Assembly: GCF_044904675.1 (NCBI RefSeq)
Contig: NZ_JADIKJ010000004.1
Span: forward strand, 62,001-126,000
Length of the DNA: 64,000 bases
Source of the DNA: Dyella_B jejuensis
GTDB lineage: Bacteria; Pseudomonadota; Gammaproteobacteria; Xanthomonadales; Rhodanobacteraceae
Reading direction: 5' to 3'
The notes below the pieces were generated by a model that did no database searches, was not told the origin of the DNA, and worked only from the letters and a program-made list of their open reading frames with translations. Position 1 is the first letter of the stretch, and the number at the start of each line of letters is the position of its first letter. This document shows positions 1 to 7,807 of the stretch, piece by piece. Made by a program: the position numbers and the translations under genes.

Positions 1-2
1 TG

Positions 3-260
3 CTCGGATCCCTGTCAAGCAGTGGCGCGGCGGGTGCGGCGGTGGAGCCGGGGCTTGCCGACCGCTTGCAGCAGAGCGTGGCGGAAGCGGCGCGGCGGCA
101 GGAGGCCAGCGGCGAACCGGCGGTGATGCTGGTGCAGCCGCAACTGCGTCCGTGGCTTTCGCGCTTCACCCGCCACGTGGCCCAGAACCTGCATGTGCTG
201 GCTTACAACGAAGTACCGGACAACCGTCGCGTGCGATTGGTGCAGGCGATAGGGCGATAG
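3..260 (+). CDS. flhA: Flagellar biosynthesis protein FlhA, C-terminal fragment
   Basis: Only the last ~85 codons are present; the gene enters from the left edge in frame 3 and stops at TAG 258-260. The peptide contains EPGLADRLQQS, then a LVQPQLRPWLSRF segment and ends VRLVQAIGR, which matches the C-terminal cytoplasmic domain of FlhA. FlhA is an inner-membrane ring protein of the flagellar type III export gate; this domain docks chaperone–substrate complexes. It lies directly before flhF, as in polar flagellates. The real start is outside the window. Identity is a recognition call from a short fragment, supported strongly by the downstream flhF–fleN–fliA order. Confidence 0.85.
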   Translation, partial: LGSLSSSGAAGAAVEPGLADRLQQSVAEAARRQEASGEPAVMLVQPQLRPWLSRFTRHVAQNLHVLAYNEVPDNRRVRLVQAIGR

Positions 261-287
261 CCCTGCGGGCCAGGATGGCCCGAGCAG

Positions 288-310
288 AAAAAGTGCAGGA
301 CGCACTTTTT
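288..310 (+). terminator. Hairpin between flhA and flhF (terminator-like)
   Basis: Nine-base arms AAAAAGTGC (288-296) and GCACTTTTT (302-310) flank a 5-base loop. The run of five T ends the stem, so this can act as an intrinsic terminator or attenuator in either direction. It sits 28 nt after the flhA stop and ~120 nt before flhF. Confidence 0.55.
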
Positions 311-432
311 CCGCATCAAGCATGACGGTGGTTAGGTAGCAGATAAGTCTTGGAGCATCGGATGATTGACATCAGCGTGAATACAAAGTGGCTCATGCAC
401 GCGACATCCGAGGTCGAAGTCAGGAGCATGCC

Positions 433-1746
433 ATGAAGATCAAACGTTTCCTGGCTCCCGACATGCGCCAGGCCATGCGCGACGTGCGCGCGGAACAGGG
501 TGCCGACGCGGTGATCCTGTCGACGCGCCGCATGGAAGAAGGCATCGAGATCATCGCCGCGGTCGACTACGACGAGACGCTGATGCGCGAGGCCGTGCGC
601 CACAACGCGCCCGCGCCGGCGATCACGCCTGAAGCGATCAAGCCGCCGCTGAAAGAAGTCGCCAGGGAACTGCCGAAGGAGCGCATGAAAGAAGTGCCCA
701 GGGAGCCGGTCAAGGAAGTGCGCGCCACGACACCACCACCGCCGCCGATGCCGGTCCCGCCCAGCGAGATCGCCGCGCTGCAGCCGATGATGGAACAGAA
801 CGCGCTGGAGACCGCGCGCATGCGCACCGAACTGGGTGGCCTGCGCCAGTTGCTCGAGCAGCAGCTTTCCAGCCTGGCGTGGAACGATATGGAACGCCGC
901 AGCCCGATGCGCGCGCGCGTGCTGCGCGACATGTCGCGGCTGGGCATCGAGACCGATGTGGCGCGCCAGCTGATCGACGAGCTGCCCGAGGAATTGAATG
1001 CCGACCAGGCGCGCTACCTGCCACTGGGCCTGCTCAGCCGCAGCCTGCAAGTCAGCGGCCGGCGCCTGGCCGATACCGGCGGCGTCACCGCGCTGGTCGG
1101 TCCCACCGGCGTGGGCAAGACCACGACGATTGCAAAATTGGCCGCGTGTGCGGTGATGAACCATGGCCCGGCCAAGGTGGCGCTGGTCAGCACCGATCAC
1201 TACCGCATTGGCGCGGCCGCGCAGCTGGAACATTACGGCCGCCTGCTGGGCGTGCGCGTGTATCCGGCCTACGACGCGGCCGGCCTGGCGCAGACGCTCA
1301 ACCTGCTGCGCGATCACCACACCGTGCTGGTCGATACCGCTGGCGTGTCCGGCAACGATCCGCGCCTGCAACAGCAGATGGATGTGTTGCGCGACGCCGG
1401 CGTACAGGGCGGCGCGAAGCTGCGCGCCTGCCTGGTGCTGGCGGCCAATGCGCAGGCCTCCGCGCTGGACGAATCCGTGCGCGCCTACCTGCCGCTGCGC
1501 CCGGGCGCATGCATCGCGACCAAGCTGGACGAGGCGCCGAGCCTGGGCGGCTTGCTGTCGACGCTGATCCGCCACCGGCTGGCGCTCGATTGCACCACCG
1601 ACGGCCAGCGCGTACCCGAGGATATCGCCGCCGCCGATGCGCGCGTGCTGGTGTGCCGCGCGGCGCAGACACCGAAACGGCTGGGCTCCGGCCCGGACGA
1701 CCTGGACATGGCCGAGCGCTTCGGCCTGGCGGTGGCCGGTCTATGA
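433..1746 (+). CDS. flhF: Flagellar biosynthesis GTPase FlhF
   Basis: SRP-type GTPase that sets the polar position and number of flagella. The ATG at 433 is chosen because AGGAG (422-426) lies 6 nt upstream and the protein then begins MKIKRF, as usual in the family. About 437 aa: variable N-terminal B domain with a Pro-rich linker (PPPPPMPVPP), then the NG domain with P-loop GPTGVGKTT (~residue 223), DTAG (~300) and TKLDEA (~362). The stop overlaps the ATG of a 44-codon ORF that leads into fleN. FlhF and FleN act as an antagonistic pair on flagellar number. Nothing looks damaged. Confidence 0.95.
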   Translation: MKIKRFLAPDMRQAMRDVRAEQGADAVILSTRRMEEGIEIIAAVDYDETLMREAVRHNAPAPAITPEAIKPPLKEVARELPKERMKEVPREPVKEVRATTPPPPPMPVPPSEIAALQPMMEQNALETARMRTELGGLRQLLEQQLSSLAWNDMERRSPMRARVLRDMSRLGIETDVARQLIDELPEELNADQARYLPLGLLSRSLQVSGRRLADTGGVTALVGPTGVGKTTTIAKLAACAVMNHGPAKVALVSTDHYRIGAAAQLEHYGRLLGVRVYPAYDAAGLAQTLNLLRDHHTVLVDTAGVSGNDPRLQQQMDVLRDAGVQGGAKLRACLVLAANAQASALDESVRAYLPLRPGACIATKLDEAPSLGGLLSTLIRHRLALDCTTDGQRVPEDIAAADARVLVCRAAQTPKRLGSGPDDLDMAERFGLAVAGL

Positions 1747-1877
1747 ACACGGCGCACTTCAACGAATTTCATCGCCGCGCGAGCGTGGTCCCGAGCCTTG
1801 GACGTTCCCTGGCCAAGGCGGCAGGGAAGCATGAGGGTGCACGGAACGTATCAACGCACACGGGCGTCAACGCATGA
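1743..1877 (+). CDS. 44-aa ORF bridging flhF and fleN
   Basis: A short frame begins at ATG 1743, which overlaps the flhF stop (ATGA 1743-1746), and ends at TGA 1875-1877, which overlaps the fleN start (ATGA 1874-1877). The peptide begins MNTAHFNEFHRRASV and ends THTGVNA; it is basic and has no recognised domain. The double ATGA overlap suggests translational coupling from flhF through this ORF into fleN, with or without a functional peptide. The alternative is that it is only the fleN leader. Whether the product is made is unknown. Confidence 0.4.
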   Translation: MNTAHFNEFHRRASVVPSLGRSLAKAAGKHEGARNVSTHTGVNA

Positions 1878-2815
1878 GCGAGGCATTGCAAGTGAATCAG
1901 GCAGCAGGCTTGCACCATCTTTTTTCCGCCGCCCGCGAACACCGGGACGAGCTGGACAGTTTCCACCAGGCGGCGAGCCTGCGCCCGGTGGTCGGCAAGT
2001 GTCGCACCACGCGCACCATCGCCGTCGCCGGCGGCAAGGGCGGGGTCGGCAAGACCACGGTCGCGGTGAACCTGGCGATGGCGATGGCGATGGCCGGGCG
2101 CGACGTGATGTTGCTGGATGCCGACATGGGCGTCGCCAACATCGACGTGCAGCTTGGCCTGAACCCTACGCGCCATGTCGGCCATCTGCTGGAGGGTCAC
2201 TGCACCTTGCAGGACCTGATCATGCCGGCCCAGCACGGCCTGAAGGTGGTGCCGGGCGGCTCGGGCGTGCGCCGGCTGGCAAAGATGGGCAACGGCGAGC
2301 ACGCCGCGGTGATCCGCGCCTTCGACGAGCTGATCCAGCCGCCGGAGTTCCTGGTGGTGGATACCGCCGCCGGCGTCGCCGACAACGTGGCGATGTTCGC
2401 CGCGGCCGCCGACGACGTGCTGATCGTGGTCTGCGATGAGCTGGCCTCGCTGACCGATGCCTACGCGCTGATCAAGATCCTGGCGCACGACTTCGGCGTG
2501 CGGCGCTTCCATATCGTCGCCAACATGGTGCGCCAGGCTGGCGACGCGAAAAAACTCTACGAAAAACTGGCGCGGGTATGCGGGCGGTTCCTCGACGTAG
2601 CCCTCGATTACATGGGCATGCTGCCGTATGACGAATGGCTGCGCCAGGCCATCCGCCGGCAGGGCGCGGTGGTGGACCTGTGGCCGTCCAGCCGTGCGGC
2701 GGTCGGATTCAAGCAATTGGCGGGTGCGGTCGATACATGGGGAAAACCCGCGTGCCCGGACCTCGGACGCATTGCTTTTTTCAGCGGCCAGAACATACCG
2801 GCCGCGGGGTGGTGA
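1874..2815 (+). CDS. fleN: Flagellar number regulator FleN/FlhG (MinD-like ATPase)
   Basis: ParA/MinD-family ATPase that restrains flagellar number, in Pseudomonas by antagonising FleQ and in other polar flagellates by acting with FlhF. 313 aa. The N-terminus NQAAGLHHLF resembles the DQA(S)GLR activating helix of FlhG proteins. A deviant Walker A, GGKGGVGKTT, lies at ~53-62, followed by LLDADMGVANIDVQLGL and the VVDTAAG Walker B. The C-terminal ~25 residues after DTWGKPA look poorly conserved. The start overlaps the preceding small ORF (ATGA), and the stop is 1 nt before the fliA ATG, so fleN and fliA are surely cotranscribed. Confidence 0.93.
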   Translation: MSEALQVNQAAGLHHLFSAAREHRDELDSFHQAASLRPVVGKCRTTRTIAVAGGKGGVGKTTVAVNLAMAMAMAGRDVMLLDADMGVANIDVQLGLNPTRHVGHLLEGHCTLQDLIMPAQHGLKVVPGGSGVRRLAKMGNGEHAAVIRAFDELIQPPEFLVVDTAAGVADNVAMFAAAADDVLIVVCDELASLTDAYALIKILAHDFGVRRFHIVANMVRQAGDAKKLYEKLARVCGRFLDVALDYMGMLPYDEWLRQAIRRQGAVVDLWPSSRAAVGFKQLAGAVDTWGKPACPDLGRIAFFSGQNIPAAGW

Positions 2816-2816
2816 C

Positions 2817-3554
2817 ATGAACGTGGCTTCGGAATACCTCCAGCTGCAGCGCGAAGATGCGGACCAATTGGTGCGCCGGCACGCGCCGCTCGTGCGGCGG
2901 ATCGCCTATCACCTGATGGGACGGTTGCCGCCCAGCGTGGATGTGGGAGACCTGGTGCAGGCGGGCATGATCGGCTTGCTGGAAGCGGCGCGAAACTTCA
3001 CCACCGATCGCGCGGCCAGCTTCGAGACGTATGCGGGCATCCGCATCCGTGGCGCGATGCTGGACGAACTGCGGCGTACCGACTGGACCCCCCGTTCGGT
3101 GCACCGCAAGGTGCGTGAAGTGGCCGAGGTGGTGCGGCAGATCGAAAACGAAACCGGGGCCGACGCGGAAAGCGCCGAAGTGGTGAAGCGGCTTGGCATC
3201 AGCGCCGAGGAATACCACCAGGTGCTGGCCGATGCGACCAGCGCGCGGCTGCTCAGCCTGACCGCGCCGGACGACGGCGAAGGCGGCGAGGGCAGTGCGC
3301 TGGATGTGGCCGACCACGACAACCTCGGCCCGCAGGACAGCATCGAGCAGAACGGCCTGCGCGAAGCGCTGGCCGAAGCGATCGGCACGCTGCCCAAGCG
3401 CGAGCAACTGGTGATGTCGCTGTACTACGAGCAGGAATTGAACTTGAAGGAAATCGGCATGGTGCTTGGCGTAACCGAATCGCGCGTATGCCAGATCCAT
3501 GGCCAGGCGCTGGTGCGGCTGCGCGCGCGCATGGGGGACTGGCGCGATGGTTGA
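2817..3554 (+). CDS. fliA: Flagellar sigma factor FliA (sigma-28)
   Basis: Alternative sigma factor for late flagellar and chemotaxis genes. The start is ATG 2817, immediately after the fleN stop; about 245 aa, the usual length. Region 2 holds GDLVQAGMIGLLEAARNF and SFETYAGIRIRGAMLDELR, followed by DWTPRSVHRK (region 3). Region 4 is at the C-terminus (LPKREQLVMSLYY, ESRVCQIHGQALVRLR). Two sigma-28-type promoters upstream of the second chemotaxis operon (11503 and 14878) are probable local targets. Confidence 0.95.
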   Translation: MNVASEYLQLQREDADQLVRRHAPLVRRIAYHLMGRLPPSVDVGDLVQAGMIGLLEAARNFTTDRAASFETYAGIRIRGAMLDELRRTDWTPRSVHRKVREVAEVVRQIENETGADAESAEVVKRLGISAEEYHQVLADATSARLLSLTAPDDGEGGEGSALDVADHDNLGPQDSIEQNGLREALAEAIGTLPKREQLVMSLYYEQELNLKEIGMVLGVTESRVCQIHGQALVRLRARMGDWRDG

Positions 3555-3590
3555 CCGCAACAACATGTGGAAAGGCTGCGCACGCGCGCG

Positions 3591-3725
3591 CCCTCTGCCC
3601 ACCGGGGAGGGGGCTGGGGTGAGGGGTCAGCCTTGCGAGGCGTCGCATCCATAGGCCGGCGCTTCAAAAAACTATCGCGCGAGCTTGCTCCCTCACCTCG
3701 ATCCTCTCCCCGGTGGGGAGAGGAA
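3591..3725. repeat. REP-like GTGAGGGG/CCCTCTCCCC repeats (inverted pair)
   Basis: Two copies of an intergenic repeat in opposite orientation lie in the fliA–cheY gap. One has CACCGGGGAGG then GGGTGAGGGG (3591-3627). The other has CCCTCACC then CTCTCCCCGGTGGGGAGAG (3689-3725). Each can fold into a hairpin. The same family recurs at 6997, 9816, 12279, 14516 and elsewhere in the window. Confidence 0.8.
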
Positions 3726-3765
3726 GAACAACTCCCCACCCGTTTCTGCTTTCGGAGAAAAAGCG

Positions 3766-4173
3766 TTGGACAAGAACATGAAAATCCTCGTGGTGGACGA
3801 TTTCTCCACCATGCGGCGAATCGTCCGCAACCTGCTGGTCGAACTGGGTTTCAGCAATCCGCTGATCCAGGAAGCCGACGACGGTCATAACGCGCTGGCC
3901 ATGCTGAAGGCCAACCCCTTCGACATGGTCGTCACCGACTGGAACATGCCGAACATGACCGGCATCGAGTTGCTGCAGGCGATCCGCGCCGAGCCCAAGC
4001 TCAAAGGCTTGCCGGTGCTGATGGTGACCGCCGAGAACAATCGCGAACAGATCATCGCCGCTGCCCAGGCCGGCGTGAACGGATACATCGTCAAGCCCTT
4101 CACGGCGGTCACGCTGAAGGAAAAGCTGGACAAGATCTTCGAGCGCCTGGCTGCCAGTGGAGCCTCCGCATGA
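3766..4173 (+). CDS. cheY: Chemotaxis response regulator CheY
   Basis: Single-domain receiver that carries the signal from CheA to the flagellar switch. The likely start is TTG 3766, because GGAG (3754-3757) is 8 nt upstream. The in-frame ATG 3778 is 20 nt from that site and would remove four residues. The acidic pocket is VVDD; the phospho-acceptor is Asp in VTDWNMPN (~residue 58). The switch Thr is in MVTAEN and the conserved Lys in IVKPF. The stop overlaps the cheZ start (ATGA 4170-4173). It is the flagellar-operon CheY of a polar flagellate; a second CheY lies at 11903. Confidence 0.93.
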   Translation: MDKNMKILVVDDFSTMRRIVRNLLVELGFSNPLIQEADDGHNALAMLKANPFDMVVTDWNMPNMTGIELLQAIRAEPKLKGLPVLMVTAENNREQIIAAAQAGVNGYIVKPFTAVTLKEKLDKIFERLAASGASA

Positions 4174-4814
4174 ACGCCCCCGATAACGCCGCAGTCAGTG
4201 AAGGCCTGCCGCCCGAAGTCCTCGCATTGCTCAACAGCACCGACGGCGCCGCTTTCGAGCAAGCCCTGGACACGATGGTGCGCCAGCGCGAGCAACACCT
4301 GTTCCGCGCGCTTGGCGTGCTTGCGCGCGATTTGCACGGTGCGGTGAGCCGCCTTGGCAGCGACCTGGCCAACGAAGGCGTGCCCGACAGCATGGTCGAC
4401 GCACGCAACTACCTGGCCGAAGTACTGGAAATGAGTTCCAAGGCGGCCCATCGCAGCCTGGATTTCGTCGACCGCATCCGTCCGGAAGCCGAAGCGCTGT
4501 CCAACAACGCCGTCGCCGTGCTTGATTTCAACAACAGCGAAACCGATCCGGCCGCGGTGCTGGCGCGCCAGGCACAAGTGTTCGCGAATGCCTGCTGCGA
4601 AGGCCTCAACGACATGGTGCTGGTGCAGTCGTGGCAGGACCTGGCCGGCCAGCGCGTCAAGAAAGTGGTGAGCTTTATCGAGAGCGTCGAATCCTCGCTG
4701 CTGGAACTGGTGCGGCTCACGGGTGCGCTCGCCGGGCGCGAAGCGCCGGTGGAAGTGGCCAAGGTGTCCAGCCAGGACGAAGTCGATCGCTTGCTGAGCG
4801 AATTCGGATTCTGA
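4170..4814 (+). CDS. cheZ: CheY-P phosphatase CheZ
   Basis: Dephosphorylates CheY-P. 214 aa, mostly helical. The catalytic-helix motif QSWQDLAGQRVKKV (~residues 149-162) contains the Gln that positions water in CheZ. The C-terminus, DEVDRLLSEFGF, is the CheY-binding tail. The start overlaps cheY by ATGA, so the pair is translationally coupled. Intact, and typical for the beta/gamma proteobacterial flagellar operon. Confidence 0.93.
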   Translation: MNAPDNAAVSEGLPPEVLALLNSTDGAAFEQALDTMVRQREQHLFRALGVLARDLHGAVSRLGSDLANEGVPDSMVDARNYLAEVLEMSSKAAHRSLDFVDRIRPEAEALSNNAVAVLDFNNSETDPAAVLARQAQVFANACCEGLNDMVLVQSWQDLAGQRVKKVVSFIESVESSLLELVRLTGALAGREAPVEVAKVSSQDEVDRLLSEFGF

Positions 4815-4904
4815 GCATGCAGCGAATGCGCGGCACTTCGGCGAAACGAACGATGGCCCTTTTCCTGGAGGGCAGGTTGGCGGGTAACGCTTCATCTCGC
4901 CGCG

Positions 4905-4935
4905 ATGTCATGCCCGCGAAGGCGGGCATCCATCT
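4905..4935. repeat. GTCATGCCCGCGAAGGCGGGCATCC hairpin repeat
   Basis: The cheZ–cheA gap (227 bp) contains a short palindrome, CCCGC-GAAG-GCGGG, inside the context GTCATGCCCGC...GCGGGCATCCA. This matches the widely distributed proteobacterial 'CCCGCGAAGGCGGG' dispersed repeat. Only one copy was seen in this window. Confidence 0.6.
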
Positions 4936-5040
4936 GCACGTTCCGCGGGCGAGCAACGTGGATGCGCGTTTGGGTGGGCACGGCGCGAAAAGACTGGGCG
5001 TCGCCAGAAAGAACAGCGGCATGGCCAAGGATGCACATTG

Positions 5041-6966
5041 ATGGATCCGAACCTGGACAGCGAGCTGCGTGACGACTTCCTGGTCGAGGCCGGGGAGTTG
5101 GTGCAACGGCTGGGCGAACAGCTGATCGAGCTGGAAGCTTCGCCGCACGATCGCGAGCTGCTCAACGCGGTGTTCCGCGTGTTCCACACGGTCAAGGGCG
5201 GCGCCGGATTCCTCGGCGTCGAGCCGATGGTACAGCTGTGCCACAACGCCGAGGAATTGCTCAACGACGCACGCAACGCCAGGCTGGTATTGAACGCGGC
5301 GCATATGGACGCGCTGCTCGAAGCGCTGGACCTGCTCAATGCGATGATGTCGGCGCTGGCCAACGGCGAGCCGATGACGCCGCCGCCGCAAGCATTGTTG
5401 CAGCGGCTGCAACCGGTGGTGGATGCCGTGCCGATGGCCGACGCCGCGCCGGCGCGCGCCGCCGATCCGGTCGAAGTGGAATTCGAAGCGCTGCTCGATA
5501 CCTTGTATGGCCGTGGCGGCGTCCCCGGCGCTCCCGCGCATGCGGCCAAGGAAATCGGCGACGACGAATTCGAAAGCCTGCTCGATACCCTGCACGGCAA
5601 GGGTGCCGCACCGGGCGCGAAGCCGGAGGTGGTGGAAAAGGCCGACATCAGCGAGGACGAATTCGAAGCCTTGCTGGACAATCTGCATGGCAAGGGCGCG
5701 GCACCGGGCCACGTGGCTGCGGCGCCGGCTCCTGCGCCCGCACCGGCTCCTGCACCAGGCGCCGCCCGTTCGCCCGCCGCCAAGCCGCAAGGCGAGAACA
5801 CGGTGCGCGTCGATACCACGCGCCTGGATACGCTGGTCAACCGCGCCGGCGAGCTGGTGTTGTTGCGCAATCGCCTGTTGAGCCTGGCTACCCGCAGCGA
5901 GAACGAATCGCTGTCGGCGATGGCGGGCGATCTCGATCGCGTTTCCGACGATCTGCAAACCGCCGTGCTGGGCATGCGCATGCAGCCGGTAGGCCGCCTG
6001 TTCCAGCGCTTCCCGCGCATCGTGCGCGATCTTGCGCGCCAGCTCGGCAAGGAAATCGAGCTGATCACCCAGGGTGAAGACACCGATCTGGACCGCAGCC
6101 TGGTCGAAGCGTTGGCCGATCCGCTGATCCACCTGTTGCGCAACGCCGTCGACCACGGTCTGGAAGATCCGGCCGGCCGCGCGCGTGCCGGCAAGCCGGC
6201 CAAGGGCAAGGTAACGCTGTCGGCCAGCCAGCGCGGCGAACGCATCGTGATCTCGGTCAGCGACGACGGCCGTGGCATGGATCCGGAAGTGCTGCGACGC
6301 AAGGCGGTCGAAAAAGGCGTGATCGACGCCACGCAGGCCGCGCGCCTGTCGGAAGTGGAATGCTATGAACTGATTTTCCGTCCCGGCTTCAGCACTGCCG
6401 CGACGATCTCCGATATCTCCGGCCGCGGCGTCGGCATGGATGTGGTGAAAACCCGCGTCGCCGAACTTGGCGGCACCTTGCAGGTGCATTCGCGCCTGGG
6501 TCATGGCAGCACGCTGGAACTTACCGTACCGCTGACGCTGGCGATCCTGCGCGTATTGATGGTGCGCGTGGCCGATCGCCTGTTCGCGCTGCCGCTCAGC
6601 AACGTCAGCGAAGTGTTCGAACTTTATCCGCAGCACGATCACCTGCTCGATGGCCGCCGCGTTGCCGCGCATCGCGGCCGCGCGCTGGTGCTGGGCGACC
6701 TGGCCGACTGGGCCGGCGTGCAAGGTGCCGGCGGACACCACGGGGTGGTGCTGCACGTAGGGCATATGCATCTGGGTTGCCTGGTGCATGAAGTGATCGG
6801 CCGCGAGGACGTAATGGTGAAACCGCTTGGCCCGCTGTTCGAAGGCGTACCAGGCGTGGCGGGCGCGACCGTAACCGGCGACGGCCGCCTGGCGCTGGTG
6901 CTGGACCTGGCAGCCCTGTCGCAGGACGACGGACGACTGCTGCCTTCGCTGAAGGTGTCGGCATGA
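5041..6966 (+). CDS. cheA: Chemotaxis histidine kinase CheA (flagellar operon copy)
   Basis: Sensor kinase of the chemotaxis array. ATG 5041 is preferred over the adjacent TTG 5038; 641 aa. P1 has the phosphorylated His in FHTVKGG (His49). The linker (~146-223) carries three tandem copies of a DEFEsLLDtLHGKGaaPG motif instead of an obvious CheY-binding P2. P3 begins at TVRVDTTRLDTLVNRAGEL. The ATPase shows HLLRNAVDHGLED, DDGRGMD and GRGVGMDVV. The C-terminal P5 CheW-like domain ends SLKVSA. It is downstream of cheZ and upstream of motC. A second CheA lies at 12529. Confidence 0.95.
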   Translation: MDPNLDSELRDDFLVEAGELVQRLGEQLIELEASPHDRELLNAVFRVFHTVKGGAGFLGVEPMVQLCHNAEELLNDARNARLVLNAAHMDALLEALDLLNAMMSALANGEPMTPPPQALLQRLQPVVDAVPMADAAPARAADPVEVEFEALLDTLYGRGGVPGAPAHAAKEIGDDEFESLLDTLHGKGAAPGAKPEVVEKADISEDEFEALLDNLHGKGAAPGHVAAAPAPAPAPAPAPGAARSPAAKPQGENTVRVDTTRLDTLVNRAGELVLLRNRLLSLATRSENESLSAMAGDLDRVSDDLQTAVLGMRMQPVGRLFQRFPRIVRDLARQLGKEIELITQGEDTDLDRSLVEALADPLIHLLRNAVDHGLEDPAGRARAGKPAKGKVTLSASQRGERIVISVSDDGRGMDPEVLRRKAVEKGVIDATQAARLSEVECYELIFRPGFSTAATISDISGRGVGMDVVKTRVAELGGTLQVHSRLGHGSTLELTVPLTLAILRVLMVRVADRLFALPLSNVSEVFELYPQHDHLLDGRRVAAHRGRALVLGDLADWAGVQGAGGHHGVVLHVGHMHLGCLVHEVIGREDVMVKPLGPLFEGVPGVAGATVTGDGRLALVLDLAALSQDDGRLLPSLKVSA

Positions 6967-6996
6967 TGCACGCGCACTTCGCCGCGACACGCATGA

Positions 6997-7030
6997 CTCC
7001 CTCTCCCCTGCGGGGCACGCGGAGAGGGAG
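6997..7030. repeat. CTCCCTCTCC/GGAGAGGGAG hairpin between cheA and motC
   Basis: Ten-base arms CTCCCTCTCC (6997-7006) and GGAGAGGGAG (7021-7030) bracket a GC-rich loop. Sequence and position mark it as a member of the window's REP-like family. It has no T-run, so termination is not expected. Confidence 0.7.
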
Positions 7031-7066
7031 CCATAGCAAGATCGCGTTGACGCACGGTGAGTCGGC

Positions 7067-7807
7067 ATGGACGTCGTAAGCATCGCCGGCACCATCCTCG
7101 CCTTCGTGGTGCTGATCGTCGGCGCCATCCTCAAGGGCACCGACGTTTCCGCGCTGTGGAATCCGGCGGCGTTCGTGATCGTGTTCATCGGCACCATCTC
7201 CGCCTTGTTGTTGCATACACAGGGCAAAGTACTCAAGCGTGCGGCGGGCATGTTGAAGATGGTCTACAAGCCGCCGGAATTGCATCCTTCGGACCTGATC
7301 AGCCGGGTGATCGGCTGGAGCGAAATCTCGCGCCGCCAGGGCCTGCTCGGGCTGGAATCGCACATCGAGGCCGAAGAAGATCCGCTGGTGAAGAAGGGCC
7401 TGCAATTGCTGGTCGACGGCAGCGAGCCCGAAGCGATCCGCAGCGTGCTGGAGCTGGAAGTGGAAACGCGCGAGCAGGCCGATCTGCATGCTGCGAAAGT
7501 GTATGAGCAAGGCGGCGTGTATTCGCCCACCATGGGCATCATCGGCGCGGTGCTGGGCCTGATGGCGGTGATGCGCGATCTCACCGATCCGGCCAAGCTC
7601 GGCCATGGCATCGCCGCGGCGTTCGTCGCCACCATTTACGGCATCAGCCTGGCCAACCTGTTGCTGCTGCCGATCGGCGCGCGCCTGAAGGCGCTGATCA
7701 ACAAGCAGACGCAGGTGCGGGAAATCTTGATCGAGGGCTTGATCTCGATCGCGCAGGGCGACAACCCGCGGCAGATCGAGAGCAAGTTGCAGGGTTATCT
7801 CGTATGA
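7067..7807 (+). CDS. motC: Flagellar motor stator protein MotC (MotA homologue)
   Basis: Inner-membrane proton channel subunit of a flagellar stator. 246 aa with four hydrophobic segments: about residues 5-22, 30-50, 146-166 and 180-200. The cytoplasmic loop holds the charged run QGLLGLESHIEAEEDPLVKKG. The conserved TM3–TM4 region includes GVYSPTMGIIGAVLGL and AFVATIYGISLANLLLLP. It overlaps motD by ATGA (7804-7807). A cheA–motC–motD–cheW order is that of the Pseudomonas MotCD stator set rather than MotAB. Confidence 0.9.
   Translation: MDVVSIAGTILAFVVLIVGAILKGTDVSALWNPAAFVIVFIGTISALLLHTQGKVLKRAAGMLKMVYKPPELHPSDLISRVIGWSEISRRQGLLGLESHIEAEEDPLVKKGLQLLVDGSEPEAIRSVLELEVETREQADLHAAKVYEQGGVYSPTMGIIGAVLGLMAVMRDLTDPAKLGHGIAAAFVATIYGISLANLLLLPIGARLKALINKQTQVREILIEGLISIAQGDNPRQIESKLQGYLV

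Noticed and set aside
4717..7251. 844-codon – strand frame opposite cheA/motC
   Set aside because: Shadow frame rich in Gln/His/Arg with no recognisable motif; the + strand genes are unambiguous.
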